Part shown: positions 46,809 to 58,135 of the stretch, in pieces
Position numbering within the stretch: position 1 is the stretch's first letter
How the letters are laid out: each line of letters opens with the position of its first letter
DNA from: Humulus lupulus
Lineage: Eukaryota; Streptophyta; Magnoliopsida; Rosales; Cannabaceae
Direction: 5' to 3'
NCBI RefSeq assembly: GCF_963169125.1
Contig: NC_084794.1
Coordinates: 229,907,219 to 229,971,218 of the forward strand
Length of the DNA: 64,000 nucleotides
Program-made: the position numbers and the translations under genes
Notes under the pieces: generated by a model
Databases searched by the model: none
What the model was told of the DNA's origin: nothing
The model's input: only the letters and a program-made list of their open reading frames with translations

Positions 46809-49013
46809 TTAGATCATTCTGATTTTCATTCTTAACTGCTTGTTCGCCTGGCCCTCACCCTTTTTTCTCTTGCTAGATGTCGCAGAACTTGAGATTAGGC
46901 CTTCAATCTCGTCTTTTAGTTGCCTGCATTCATCGGTTGTATGTCCGATATCTCTATGGAATCTGCAGTATTTGCTGGAGTCTCTCTTTGCTTTCTGGTT
47001 CCTCATGGGGTCCGGACGCCTGAAAGGGACCTGGTTTTCATTATCCAGGTAGATATTCTTCTGAGACTCATTCAACTCGATGTACACTTTGTACACGGAG
47101 AAATATCGTTCCCCTTTCTTCTTCTTCCCCCCTTCCGCCTCTGGATTATTCCCTTCATTCTTCTTTCTTTTAGAAGGGTTATCCACAGGGGGTTTCGAGG
47201 TCATAGGATCCGCCGAGGTCGAAGCAGAGTTTACGTTTGTTGTTGTAGTTACGGGCTGAAAGGCCATATTCAACGCTGACCTTGCCTCTTCTACATTAAA
47301 AAACCTCTGAGCTCATCGATTGAACTCGGTTAAAGACCTCATGAGTTTCCTCTGCATATCTTCCTAGAGAGGGATTCCAAGCATTACCCTAGCTCGGACA
47401 GCAATCAGATGACCGCTGTCATCTACGTCACGAGCTCAGGTGACTTCCAAATTGAACCTTGTAAGGTAACTTTTCAATGTTTCATTCGGCTGCTGTCGGA
47501 CATTGGTCAAGGCAGACGCCTCAGGCCTTATTCTAATCATGGCTCTGAATTGCTTCTTGAAATCTCTAGATAATTGATCCCAAGAAGCAATTGAATGCCT
47601 CTTATATTTTTCAAACCAGTTTTTTGCTGGTCCTGTGAGCGAGGCTGGAAACAACATGCATCTGAGCTCGTAGCCCACGTTACTCGCTCTCATAATTGTA
47701 TTGAACGTACTCAAGTGACTGTATGGATCGGAATTCCCATCAAATGGTGGGACATGAGGAATTCAGAATCCCTGAGGAAACGGGGTGTTGGAAATATGGG
47801 GGGCGAAGGGCTCGAGTTCCTCGTCGAACTCTTCGTCCCGATCCTGACCTCGTTCATTTTGTAGGAGCCTGAACGCTCTTTCTAGTTGTTCGATCCTTTC
47901 TTGGACTGGATCCATGGGGGGTCTGACTTGAAACTAGTTATCGTTGATCACAATTCCAGCTTCGCGTCTCCGCATAGGATTCTTGCATCCATTGAGGTGA
48001 TCCCTCAGGTCTGGGTTCGAAGGGTTATCATTACCCCAATTTTGGTTCAGGTGCTCCCACAAATCTGGGTGATCCCTTCGATTCCCAATATTTCTGCGTC
48101 CCTAGTCATACATACTGACTGATCTAGTGTCTCCTGAGACTTCACTGATATGGCTCGTCATGCGGTTGTTTCGAGATGGGTTCATTTCTGGCTGTCTCGT
48201 CTCAATAGTGTGAGACCGAGACATTTGGCTTCTTGTGGGTTGGGTACCTCTATGCTCTCTAGTAGTCTCCCCATTCCCATGTTTTTGCCCAGCTCGCCTT
48301 TCCCTATCACCCTGAGTCGATTGTGTGTTTCTCCGAGTTGGTGAGAGATACCTTATCGGCGACGGTGGGTGCCTTATGGGAGATGGTGGCTGCCATCCAT
48401 TACGGGGCTTAGAAGGTCCCGAGTTTGTCTGTGCTGGTTCATGAGCATTCTGTGCGTTACCAGGATTTTGGGTCCGAGCCTCCGTGGGGGCTCGGTTATT
48501 CCCAATTTCGGCCGGTACCTCAGCAGTTGAGTTGGCAGGAGCTCCAGCCCGGGTACTTCTCCGGGGCCTTGAGGGAGCAAGCTGTTCTACAGGCGGCAGA
48601 GGTTGCTCCATTCTTCGTGTGGCAGCATTTTTGCGAGGTCGTCCACGAGGCCTGCGTGGTGGAACATGAACATCTCGTGGAGGTGGAGCTTGGGCCTCAG
48701 GCGGAGGCGGGGGCTGAGCCGCCTACGCCTCGGCAGCCAATCTGGCCAGCTCCTCATTACGTTTCCTGGCCTCCGCCAACTGCTTTCGCAGCTGGCAGTT
48801 TTCAAGCTCCACAATAGGGACATATCGTTCAGGGTTGTAGTACGTGTCCTCGTCATCCCTGGGGGCCGATGGTGCCGGTGGTCCTCTAGAGTCAGAGGAA
48901 CCACTTCTCTCATCAGGGTCCGAATTCATCATAGGCTGCTTCCCAGGGTGCCAGGGGTAATCAACCTCCTCTAAGATTTCCTCCTCAGGAACATTGGGAT
49001 CATTCGCGGCCAT
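46809..49013 (-). pseudogene. Tat-2 gag, frame-broken
   Basis: Start ATG at 49013 (MAANDPNVPEEEILEEVDY). An N-terminal coiled coil is ELENCQLRKQLAEARKRNEE. The frame ends at 48723, then a Pro/Arg-rich linker continues in another frame (48611-48102). The capsid domain is at 47714-47436 (YELRCMLFPASLTGPAKNWF, YKRHSIASWDQLS). The C-terminal part, 47273-46809, is Lys-rich with the zinc-binding CRFHRDIGHTTDEC (CX2HX4HX4C). The same architecture as Tat-1 gag, with clearly related sequence. Few disruptions compared with Tat-1. Confidence 0.88.
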
Positions 49014-49090
49014 AGTTGATTCAGGGAGGCTTCTTCGACTGAATAGACTCACGTACGTACTGCTTAATGCTCTCAATGAAAGCACCAAAC

Positions 49091-49907
49091 TGTTGACGTC
49101 GTTTTTCGTCAACTTAAATCGCAGAGCAATTAAACAACGTAAACTATGAAGTGAATGAATAAAGAAAAAAGACAAGAGGATTTTTACGTGGTTCAGCAGT
49201 TAATTCTGCCTAGTCCACGAGTCTATGTTATTAAGACTTAGAGATTTCTGGAAATTCTTCAGAGATGAATTACCCAGAGCTTTTTCTCTAGCCAAAAGAA
49301 GTCGATCCTTTACAAGTGGTCATTACTCCTCTATTTATAGGGGAGGTTACAGAGTTCATTCCCACATATTTCGGGAAGATATTTTGTATAACAATTTAAA
49401 TAATGACATTAAATGTAATATCTCCTATATACACGGAAACGTCCCATAAGAATCGGGAACAGATAACAGACTAAATGATATCCCTTAAATATTGGGATTC
49501 TACAACAATAAATATGTTCATACGTAACGGGCTATTCTAGGTGACTCATCGGGTCTTCGAGATCAGCAATCGGCATTGTGGCTGTCAAGACTTATGGTAC
49601 TGCTACGAGCTTGTCATCCTACTTCAGGACATGCTCGGAGTGAATAGACACTGTCGAAGCTATCACACTCGAGCTTGCACTTCCCAAGCTCGAACTGTTT
49701 AATCTGAAGACAATCAATAACTGATGTATCCTAACGTCGTGCTATTTCGAACTCAGAAAGTATACCGAGGTTACACATCTTCGAGGTCGTTTTTACTTCA
49801 GATATTTTACAGCTGGACCATACAATGTTTTCATACATTTCGAGCTCACGCTTGACGAGCTCAGTCTTCGGGGTCATAACCTCTTGTCTCGAAATCTGAG
49901 TGTAACA
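49091..49907 (-). repeat. 5' LTR of Tat-2
   Basis: Plus strand TGTTGACGTCG...GTGTAACA, 817 bp, nearly identical to 45097-45897. Followed by the target duplication ACTTT. Confidence 0.93.
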
Positions 49908-49912
49908 ACTTT

Positions 49913-50686
49913 ACTAAAAAATTCATTTTAATGATATTTCTATTCCCAATTTAATATATAATATAAAAAATTATCTTCCTGAAAATTTTGTAGCCTGAAA
50001 ATAATGTAGAGTTTTTTTTCTTCAATTTATTATTAGTTTGAGACTTTTTTTAAATATATAATATCAAAATTGTAATATTTGTATAGTAGAATTAGTATAA
50101 TTAAAATAGTTAAAATATAAGATGAACATTGTATTGATTTGACAAAAAAATATTAAAGTGATTTGACAAATAATATTTGAAAGAAAGGTTGATTTGAAAA
50201 AAACATATTTTGGTTCAAAATTGCATTCAATAAAATATGGGTAGTGAGGAAAAAATATCAAGGTACACGCAGTACAGTTGGGAGGAGCACCCTAATTTTG
50301 TAATTTTTTTAATTTGCTATATAAAACGATTTTTTTTTAATTATCGTGTAACATATAATTTTCTCTTTTAATTTTAGGCTAGTTATGGAACTCATAAACT
50401 TTCAATGATCGATCAAACCCTTGGCCATTATATATGGCCTATTGTTTAGTTTTAGAAACCATGCATCCATCGCAACCAAACAGAAGGTGGAATACATGTA
50501 TGCACAGCTTATTAATTTCCGATTTATGATTATCTTTCTGGAAAGGAATAAGGAACAGCTTGTACATATTAACTAAAGTTGTCTTGGGTTCCAAGAGTAT
50601 TGCCAACAATAATATTGCTCCAGCCAAACACACTTTATAGAACTAATTCAACTAAATGCAAATATCTTTGTTGATATATATTTAGG
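49913..50686. other. AT-rich DNA without a recognised gene
   Basis: Continues the sequence interrupted by Tat-2. No coding region, LTR or inverted repeat was noticed. The minus-strand open frame near 50439-50633 resembles no known family. Confidence 0.5.
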
Positions 50687-51099
50687 GGAATTCTCTTACA
50701 GAGTTTCACTTTAAGCCCTACCAGTAGGGCTCTTAGTGTTTACAACCCGTGAACAGTTTTCGGCGCGATTTCTTTTTATGACCGTATATATTGTAGCTAT
50801 TTAGAGCATCCTGTAAATTTTCAGAAAATTCCAAATAGTTTACAGTACCGAAAACTAGGTTCAAACATCTTATTTTCCACGCGCATAAAAAAAATTAGTC
50901 ACGGGTGCAACAACATATTTGAACCTAGTTTTCGGTATTGTAAACTATTCAGAATTTTCTGAAAATTTGCAGGATGCCCTAAATAGCTACAATATACACA
51001 GTCATAAAAAAAAACTGTGCCGAAAACTATTCACGGGTCGAAAACACTGAAAGCCCCACCGGTAGAGTTTAAAGTGAAGCCCCTATAAAAAAAATTCTC
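50687..51099. mobile_element. Foldback MITE, about 410 bp
   Basis: The two halves are inverted copies. CACTTTAAGCCCTACCAGTA near 50708 pairs with the complement of CCGGTAGAGTTTAAAGTG near 51059; AACCTAGTTTTCGGTA near 50933 pairs with TACCGAAAACTAGGTT near 50856; GTAGCTATTTAGAGCATCCT near 50792 pairs with its complement near 50970. Nearly the whole element can form one long hairpin. No ORF. Ends and target duplication are approximate. Confidence 0.8.
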
Positions 51100-51223
51100 A
51101 TATATAAATATATGTACTGGCTTTTTATTGTGCATATATTGCCATCAAAATCATTCCCTCCTTGATTTGCTTTTGTAAATGGTTCGATGATGTGCATCTT
51201 TTCGGGTCAGAGACAATAATAAT

Positions 51224-52940
51224 GGAAAATTTCAATTTATATGCTTGATAAGAGTTATAATTACATAAAAATTCTAGGCATATTAAATTTTTTAAAATAA
51301 TGCTATTTTTTTGTACTTTACCTAAAATGCCCTTAACATTTCCTCCTCATTTCTCTCTTCTCTCTTTTCTCTTCCCTCTCTCTCTCTCTCTTATTTCACT
51401 CTCTCTCACCTCACACCACCACACTAAATATTATATTTCGAACAGATTTGGACATGATTTTTGGGTTTTTTTGGTGATTTTTTTTTCACATATGAAACTC
51501 TGAAATTTGCAGAAAATTGACATTGATCGATGGTGGTTTGATGGTGCTCGATGCCAGCTCGATGGGACCTTCAAAATCATGATTTTTCATGAAAAAATGA
51601 CTTAGCTCGATGGTGGTTTGATGGTAGCTCGATAGTGGCTCAATGGTGCTCGATGCAATTCTTGCAAGAGACATAATTTTTCACTCGGGTATCCGTTTGG
51701 GGTGATTTTTTTTTTTTGGGTATTTTTTCAAGATCTACACGTTTGACATGTTAATATGTACATTTGTGAAGTGTAACACTTGTAAAAAATACAAAAGTGC
51801 AAACATATTTCATGTTTAAGACATCTTTTGGTATATTTTTAAGTTTTAAACTTCCCAAATGTGCATATGAGCATGTTAAACGTATAGATCTTGAAAAAAT
51901 AGCTAAAATAAAAAAAAAAATACCCCAAACGGACACCCGAGTGAAAAATTATGTCTCTTGCAAGAATCACATCGAGCACCATCGAGCCATAATCGAACCA
52001 CTATCGAGAAAAGTCGTTTTTTGTGAAAATCTTGATCTTGAATGCCCTAGCGAATGGTTGCTCGATGGTGCTTGATGCCAACTCGATGGGACCTTCAAAA
52101 TCATGATTTTTCATGAAAAAATTACTTAGCTCGATGGTGGTTCGATGGTAGCTCGATAGTGGCTCGATGGTGCTCGATGCAATTCTTGCAAGAGACATAA
52201 TTTTTCACTCGGGTGTCTGTTTGGGGGTATTTTTTTTTTATTTTGGATATTTTTTCAAGATCTACACGTTTAACATTTTCATATGCACATTTGTGAAGTT
52301 TAAAACTTAAAAATATACCAAAGATGTCTTAAACATGAGGTATGTTTGCACTTTTGTATTTTTTACAAGTGTTACACTTCACAAATGTACATATTAACAT
52401 GTCAAATGTGTAGATCTTGAAAAAATACCAAAAATTAAAAAACAAATCACCCCAAACGGACACCCGAGTGAAAAATTATGTCTCTTGCAAGAATTGCATC
52501 GAGCACCATCGAGCCACTATCGAGCTACCATCGAACCACCATCGAGCTAAGTCATTTTTTCATGAAAAATCATGATTTTGAAGGTCCCATCGAGCTGGCA
52601 TCGAGCACCATCGAACCACCATCGAGCAAGGTCGATTTTATGCAGATTTTAGAGTTTCAGATCTGAAAAAAAATCGCCAAAAAACCCAAAAATCATGTAC
52701 AAATCTGTTCGAAATATAATATTTAGTGTGGTGGTGGTGTGAGGTGAGAGAGAGTGAAATAAGAGAGAGAGAGAGAGAGGGAAGAGAAAAGAGAGAAATG
52801 AGGAGTGAAAAGTGAGGAGGAAATGATAAGAGCATTTTGGGTAAAGTACAAAAAAGTAGCATTATTTTGAAAATTTTAATATGCCTAGTATTTTTTTTTG
52901 TAATTATAGCATTTATCAAGCATACAAAGTGAAATTTCCC
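51224..52940. mobile_element. Multi-palindromic foldback element, 1.7 kb
   Basis: The outer arms are inverted copies: GGAAAATTTCAATTTATATG at 51224 matches the complement of the right end GAAATTTCCC (52940). Arms extend through GGCATATTAAA, the CT-rich run and ATTATATTTCGAACAGATTT (51430 and complement near 52700). The ATATAATAAT-like flanks share ATAATAAT (51216-51223 and 52941-52948), an 8-bp duplication (9 bp with one mismatch). Inside, a unit with CACTCGGGT..CCGTTTGGGG and GATGGTGCTCGATG occurs four times in alternating orientation. No transposase. The long terminal inverted repeats and duplication length suggest a Mutator-like or hAT-like origin; class not settled. Confidence 0.85.
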
Positions 52941-53034
52941 ATAATAATTGAGTGGTCGGACCTAGTTGTTACCCTTTGTTTTGTGTATTAATTAAATAAT
53001 TGATTTGGATCTTTATCATAAAATGAGATTTTTG

Positions 53035-53775
53035 TTTTATATAAATCATATATATATTTTAAGTGGGTAGATAACGAAATTTTTTTATTTTAACGATTTT
53101 TTATTTTTTTAGTGTTAACTTTAACAGAATATTCTTATATTTAACGATAGTTTGTAAACACTTACACTAAAATAAAATAAATAATTAAAAAAAATAAAAT
53201 AGGGTATTTATGAGATATTTTACAATTATAGTTATTTAAAAATAATAAATAATTAAATAAATTAAAATATTATATTTTAAAGATATTTTACAATAATAAT
53301 TATTTTAAAATAATAAATAATTAAACAAATTAAAATATGATATTTTTGAGATATTTTACCATGATAATTATTTAAAAAATAATAAAATCATACGTTGTAT
53401 AACTTAAATAAAATGTAATTAAACTTAAATTCACTTATTAGAATAATATCATATAATATAATCTACTGTGAATTAGCAACAAATTGTTTTTTTATTTTTA
53501 AAAAAAACTAACAAGAACTTAAATTTAAAATCCACGTATAATATTTAATATTACATTAAACATATAATATATAATCTTTTGTTGTCACTCCCAAATTCAA
53601 AAACTAGAACAAACATAAACTTAAATAAAAATAAATAAATTATTTAATTAAAATCGAATATTTATTTCAAAATTTATATGACATTAATATAAATTTAATA
53701 AAAATAATTAATAAATTCTATAAATAAAACTAAGCAGACATGCATATTGCATATTGCACGTTGCTTGTATCTAGT
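53035..53775 (-). repeat. R1 repeat, copy 2 (reverse)
   Basis: The reverse complement matches 44155-44880 closely, including GTCACTCCCAAATTCAAAAA (53585-53604) opposite the forward copy near 44316. Together with copy 1 it frames 8.1 kb containing Tat-2 and both foldback elements. Confidence 0.8.
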
Positions 53776-53789
53776 ATATGTATATATAT

Positions 53790-54310
53790 ATATAGAAGTA
53801 ACGTGCACAATGCACGTTTTCTTAGTTTTAAAGTTGTAAACATAAAAAAAATGATACGTATGCCTTTATTATTTTTAAATAAATAATATTTAATTATTTA
53901 AATTATCATAAAATATATAAAAAATATTCTATTTTAATTAATTAATTAATTTATTTTTATTTAAGTTTATTACGTTTGTTATAGTTTTTGAATTTGACAG
54001 TCACAATAAAATATTATATATTATATGTTTAATATAATATTAAGTTTAAATTTAATTAAATTTGATTTAAGTTATTAAATATATGGTTTTATTATTTTTA
54101 AATAATTATCATTGTAAAATATCTCAAAAATATCTTATTTTAATTTGTTTAATGATTTATTTAAGTTTAAGTTATGTTTACAAATCTATAGTTAAATATA
54201 AGAGTATTCTGTTAAATATAAGAATATTCCGTTAAAATTAACGAAAAAAATAAAAAACCGTTAAAATCAACAATTTCCGTTATCTACACACTTTTTGTAT
54301 ATAAGAGATA
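53790..54310 (+). repeat. R1 repeat, copy 3 (forward, shorter)
   Basis: Begins GTAACGTGCACAATGCACGT at 53799, head-to-head with copy 2 across a TATATATA core. It continues with TTATATATTATATGTTTAAT and ends near GTTATCTACACACTTTTTGT. It lacks part of the centre of copy 1. Confidence 0.75.
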
Positions 54311-55606
54311 TGTACCATAATATATATATATATATTTATATATATTAGTTGGTCAACGATTCCAAACCGCCTGGCATATAAGCGGAATGACTTCCGTTCC
54401 TTCAATTTATTATATGCCAATTGTTTTATTGTAAAAGTGTTGGGAAGGTGCTGTCCTCAAGTACACTTATGTGTACTATTCTGACAATTGATTTATAGGG
54501 TGAAAACCTACTTTTTATTTTAATATACAATTTTTACTCATGACAACAGTTTTGGTTACCGGTTGGATTTTTTTATAATAAAAAAATTAGTTAAATAGGG
54601 ATATAAATGTCTTTCTATACCATGTATATCTTTCCATATAAAAATAGCTATCTGCACATTATTTACAAATGTTAGCACAGAGATTTAATAAAAGGTACAC
54701 AGCTGTTTCTATAGGATGCACATTTATATTTTAATTTTTTTGACTTGAAAGATGATTATCTACTATTTATTTATTTTTTACAATTTTTGGAAATACATGG
54801 TTAAATTATTTTCTTAATAATGAGATTTTGATTGTAAACTTGTTATTTTAAGTTTTAAAATTCTATATATTTAAAATTAAATGTTCCAAATCATATAGGA
54901 ATTGGGGTTATTTTAAAAAAAATAAAATTTAGTTTATATTGTATGCAATATATTTATATTAAATTTGACAATGTATCATATTAAATAATTGAGTAAGTAA
55001 CACAACATTCAACATGTTAGTGAATATAATTTTTCTTAGTTATATTTATTGCAATTCAATATAAAATGTTATTACATTGAATTACCTTATTTTGCTTGTA
55101 GTTAAATAATCGACATGTTCCATCATCATATGTTGACACAGCTTGGTTTGACCTTGATCTTAAAATTGTTGCATAAGTTGCCTGTGTACTGCCAAAATAC
55201 CACCGATCATAGGTTTGCCTTTCATGACGGTTGGTATTTAGATCTAGACCACCTCGAAGGGAGAAGTATTCATTATAACCTATATGCTAGTATTGTATTG
55301 TTACAGGCTCTTGAAGACGTGTTCTGATTGGGAACATGTGTTCCATAATCAACTGAAAATAAGATAATTATTATTCATGCAATGATAGTGTTAAATAATA
55401 ATAAATATATTTATTTTTATTGATTTTAACATATAAATAAAACATTTATAGATCAATATGTCAATCGGTTTGATTTTGAAACTATGATCAATACATAAGC
55501 GTAGTAATAACTATTACAAAATGATTCCATGATTTAACTATTAAGAGATAGTGATCTTATAAATAATATCCAGTACATAATAACATTGTGTCCAATAGGT
55601 TGCGCA
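54311..55606. other. AT-rich DNA, no recognised gene
   Basis: A short hairpin-forming ATATAAGCGGAATGACTTCC / TTATATGCC stretch lies near 54375-54420. A 70-codon open frame at 55115 has no family resemblance. Nothing else noted. Confidence 0.5.
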
Positions 55607-58135
55607 TTACACATGATCATCATAATCATTCCCAAAAGACTCCTGCGTTGAATAAGGCATGTCACTTTCACCTCCCGAATTTTCATTCCACGATTCTGTG
55701 TACCGATCGTACTAACACTGCTTCTGCTTGCCCCTCTTCCTCTTCCAGTTGTGCGGCCACAATTGGGACATGTTCAACTGTTGTGACCAAGGGCACTGCA
55801 TGCTCCACATGCCCTTTGTCTGAATCCTGATCCGTCTGTTGGAATCCCATGCCCGTTGTCCCTTCGCTGCCCTGGATTTCCTTGACCTTTTGTTCTGATG
55901 ATAACTCTACAAAATAAAGTTATTTTACCACTTTTTATGTGCTAATTGTTGTTTAATTCTCGAGATTTTAATTGATTTATTAAATTTTTAAGTAATTTTG
56001 AATTTATTGGGCTTATTTTGATTTTATATATTTTTGTGTGTTTTTATAGTTATTTTGTTGTAATATGTTGTAGTTAATTATTTAAATTATTGTTGTTTAG
56101 TTTGGAGTAAAAAAATGTGTGTTTTATTGAAACTAAATGTTAAATTAAATTGAGTTTTAATTAATATTTTCAATGAATTAATATGATTTATTTTATAATT
56201 GAAAATATTTTATCATTACTTAATTTATATTTATTTTATAGGAATTATATGGATTTTTTAGCTCAAGCAAGAAAAATGGTAGATTTGAAAAGAAGTAAAA
56301 CAAATGAAGTCTTCAACAGGCCCAAGGCCCAATGCCACGAAGCCCAGCAGCCACTTGAAACCGTGTCTCCCAGCTGCTCCCTGCCACTCCAATACAAAGG
56401 TCCACATACCACCAATCCTTCATTAAGCCAAAGCACCCTTCACGCCTACCAGTAGCAGCACACTCCCAACAAACCACATGGGCCTGCCAACATCTTTGGC
56501 CCACCAGCCTAATTCGCCTGCTAGGCCCAAAGCTCCACCAAGTCCAGGCCCAACGCCAGCAGCTCCCCAGCCAACCGAGAGCTCCTTTGCTACCACCGGC
56601 CAACTTTTCCTCATTTTTGAGCCCAACAAAAGCAACATTGTCCCCTTGTCCCTATGTTCAAAAATGTCATTTTTTACCTCACTTTCTACACATTTTACTC
56701 CAAAACATCATTATTACACCTTATAATTTACTCCTATTTGCCATATTATAATTAATTAAATTAATTTAAATTGATTATTTTAATACCTCATTTTGGCTAT
56801 AAATAAGGGATTTTGGTGTCAATTTTGGAGGAAAGGATACCATACCAAAAATTCTACACATTTCAAAACCTCTCTATTCTCTTCATCTTCTTCTTCTTTT
56901 TGGTTATTTTCTATGTATTTTTAGAGGAAAATTTTGGGGGTTTTCCTCCAAATTTTCCTAAGTTATGTTTGTAATTTTTAGTTTGTAATTTCTACTCTAG
57001 TTATGTGCTTCTAATCTTTTTCATAAAATTATTAAGATCATGATGAAGCAACTTGTAACTAGGTAATGTTTATGTTGTATGTTGATTTCTCTTGTAATGC
57101 AACAAGTTTATGGATTTTTCTTCTTCATATATGTCTTTCATCTTTAATATCTCATATTTTAGATTGTTAGATAATATGCTCTTTGTTCTTCATTTTGCAA
57201 AAACATAATATTCTTTGTGTAAGATGTGTCATTAAATTGTACACATCCATGCTTAGAACAAAAATATTATGTTTTGCCTTATAAATAATGTTCATTGATT
57301 TATTTGTTATTTCATTATATTGATTTACACTAAATGCTTTGAAATTATAATTTTTAAAAGTGAAGAAAAATCCTATCTTTTTAGAAGTAATTTGTGCTTA
57401 AAATTATAAATCTATTTGGAAAATGATAGTTTGAATTATTTTAACTATCACTAAAACTTGGGAATCAATACACTAATAAATATTATTAAACTTACATTTT
57501 GTGGATTCTAGTATCTTAATAATCTTTTCTTTTAACACTTATTTTCAAATCATTATTGATTTATTTTTATTCTCTTAAATAGCTTTATTTTTCAATCTTT
57601 TATTTTATGTTCATAATATTAAAACTCATCAATCTTTGGAGCTAGGTTAGAATTTATTACTTTTGATTTAAAATAGTTTTCTTTTTTATTTTAGATAACT
57701 CCTTTGGGTTCGATCTTGTGCTTACACGAACACTATTTTCCATATACGATTCGTGCGCTTGCGAGTATAAATTTTTAAAACATACCCGTTTTGGGTCCAT
57801 CATCTGACTCTAATTGGGTCTTGCATTATGTTAGGATTTTCTCGGTACGATCTCCTCATGGATGTGCCCTGTGAAACTCCTTGGATGTCCACACCTTCCT
57901 TGAAAATGGCAGTGAGACGAGCAATTTCCTCCTTTGCTGTGTTATAATATTGTGGTGACTTAGACGCGTAGAAATTCATCATGGTAGCATCTGAATTAAG
58001 TGCACCGAATCTTGACATTTCGCAATGCACAGACTCTTCTTGAATAGGTTGGCTTATCTCCATGTTTTCCGGATGGGATTTTGCATGCAAGCTCCATCGT
58101 TTGAGGAGTAGTGAATTTGGGATAATTCTTACGCA
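55607..58135 (-). pseudogene. FAR1/FHY3-related (MULE-derived) C-terminal remnant, split by an LTR
   Basis: Minus-strand reading from about 58135: IPNSLLLKRWSLHAK, the typical end of the SWIM zinc-finger region of FAR1-related proteins. It continues with RFGALNSDATMMNFYASK, the coiled segment YYNTAKEEIARLTAIFK and PNIMQDPIRV. An LTR (55899-57802) then interrupts the codon run; beyond it the frame resumes with RTKGQGNPGQ and CGACSALGHNS-stop-TCPNC (a CX2CX4HX4C knuckle) and ends at a natural stop (55607-55609). The stop inside the knuckle (55774-55776) is TGA where the family has CGA (Arg). FAR1-family proteins are transposase-derived transcription factors; MULE transposases share this tail, so either origin is possible. 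The N-terminal part is missing, replaced by tandem repeats. Confidence 0.8.
55899..57802 (+). mobile_element. Solo LTR (Athila-like) inside the FAR1-related remnant, 1904 bp
   Basis: Starts TGATAACTCTAC, ends GGGTCCATCA, and is flanked by TCTGA (55894-55898 and 57803-57807). A TATAAATAAGGG lies near 56799. The end has TCTTGTGCTTACACGAAC... ATTCGTGCGCTTGCGAGT, reminiscent of Athila/Tat LTR ends. No internal gag or pol, so it is a solo LTR. Removing it and one duplication restores the host reading frame exactly. The open frames inside are chance. Confidence 0.88.

Larger units (their letters stand above)
45097..49907 (-). mobile_element. Tat-2: complete gag-only (non-autonomous) gypsy element, 4.8 kb
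   Basis: LTRs 45097-45897 and 49091-49907 (801 and 817 bp) lie in direct orientation and are flanked by ACTTT (45092-45096 and 49908-49912). The interior (3.2 kb) encodes only a Tat-type gag on the minus strand; there is no protease, RT or integrase. The leader GGTGCTTTCATTGAGA beside the 5' LTR equals that of Tat-1, and a purine tract (AAAAGTTTCC is absent; TTTTGAGGGGGCAAAA is present) adjoins the 3' LTR at 45898-45913. It would need an autonomous Tat relative for mobility. Confidence 0.93.

Noticed and set aside
51486..52666. Three similar 60-codon frames with MSLARIASSTIEP as real proteins
   Set aside because: They are translations of the same palindromic unit on alternating strands in the foldback element and carry no known domain; more likely structural repeats.
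55115..55327. 70-codon plus-strand frame
   Set aside because: No recognisable domain, splice context or neighbour support; length is expected by chance.
56183..56726. Overlapping frames on both strands
   Set aside because: They lie inside the solo LTR at 55899-57802, have low-complexity Pro/Ser composition and match no family.
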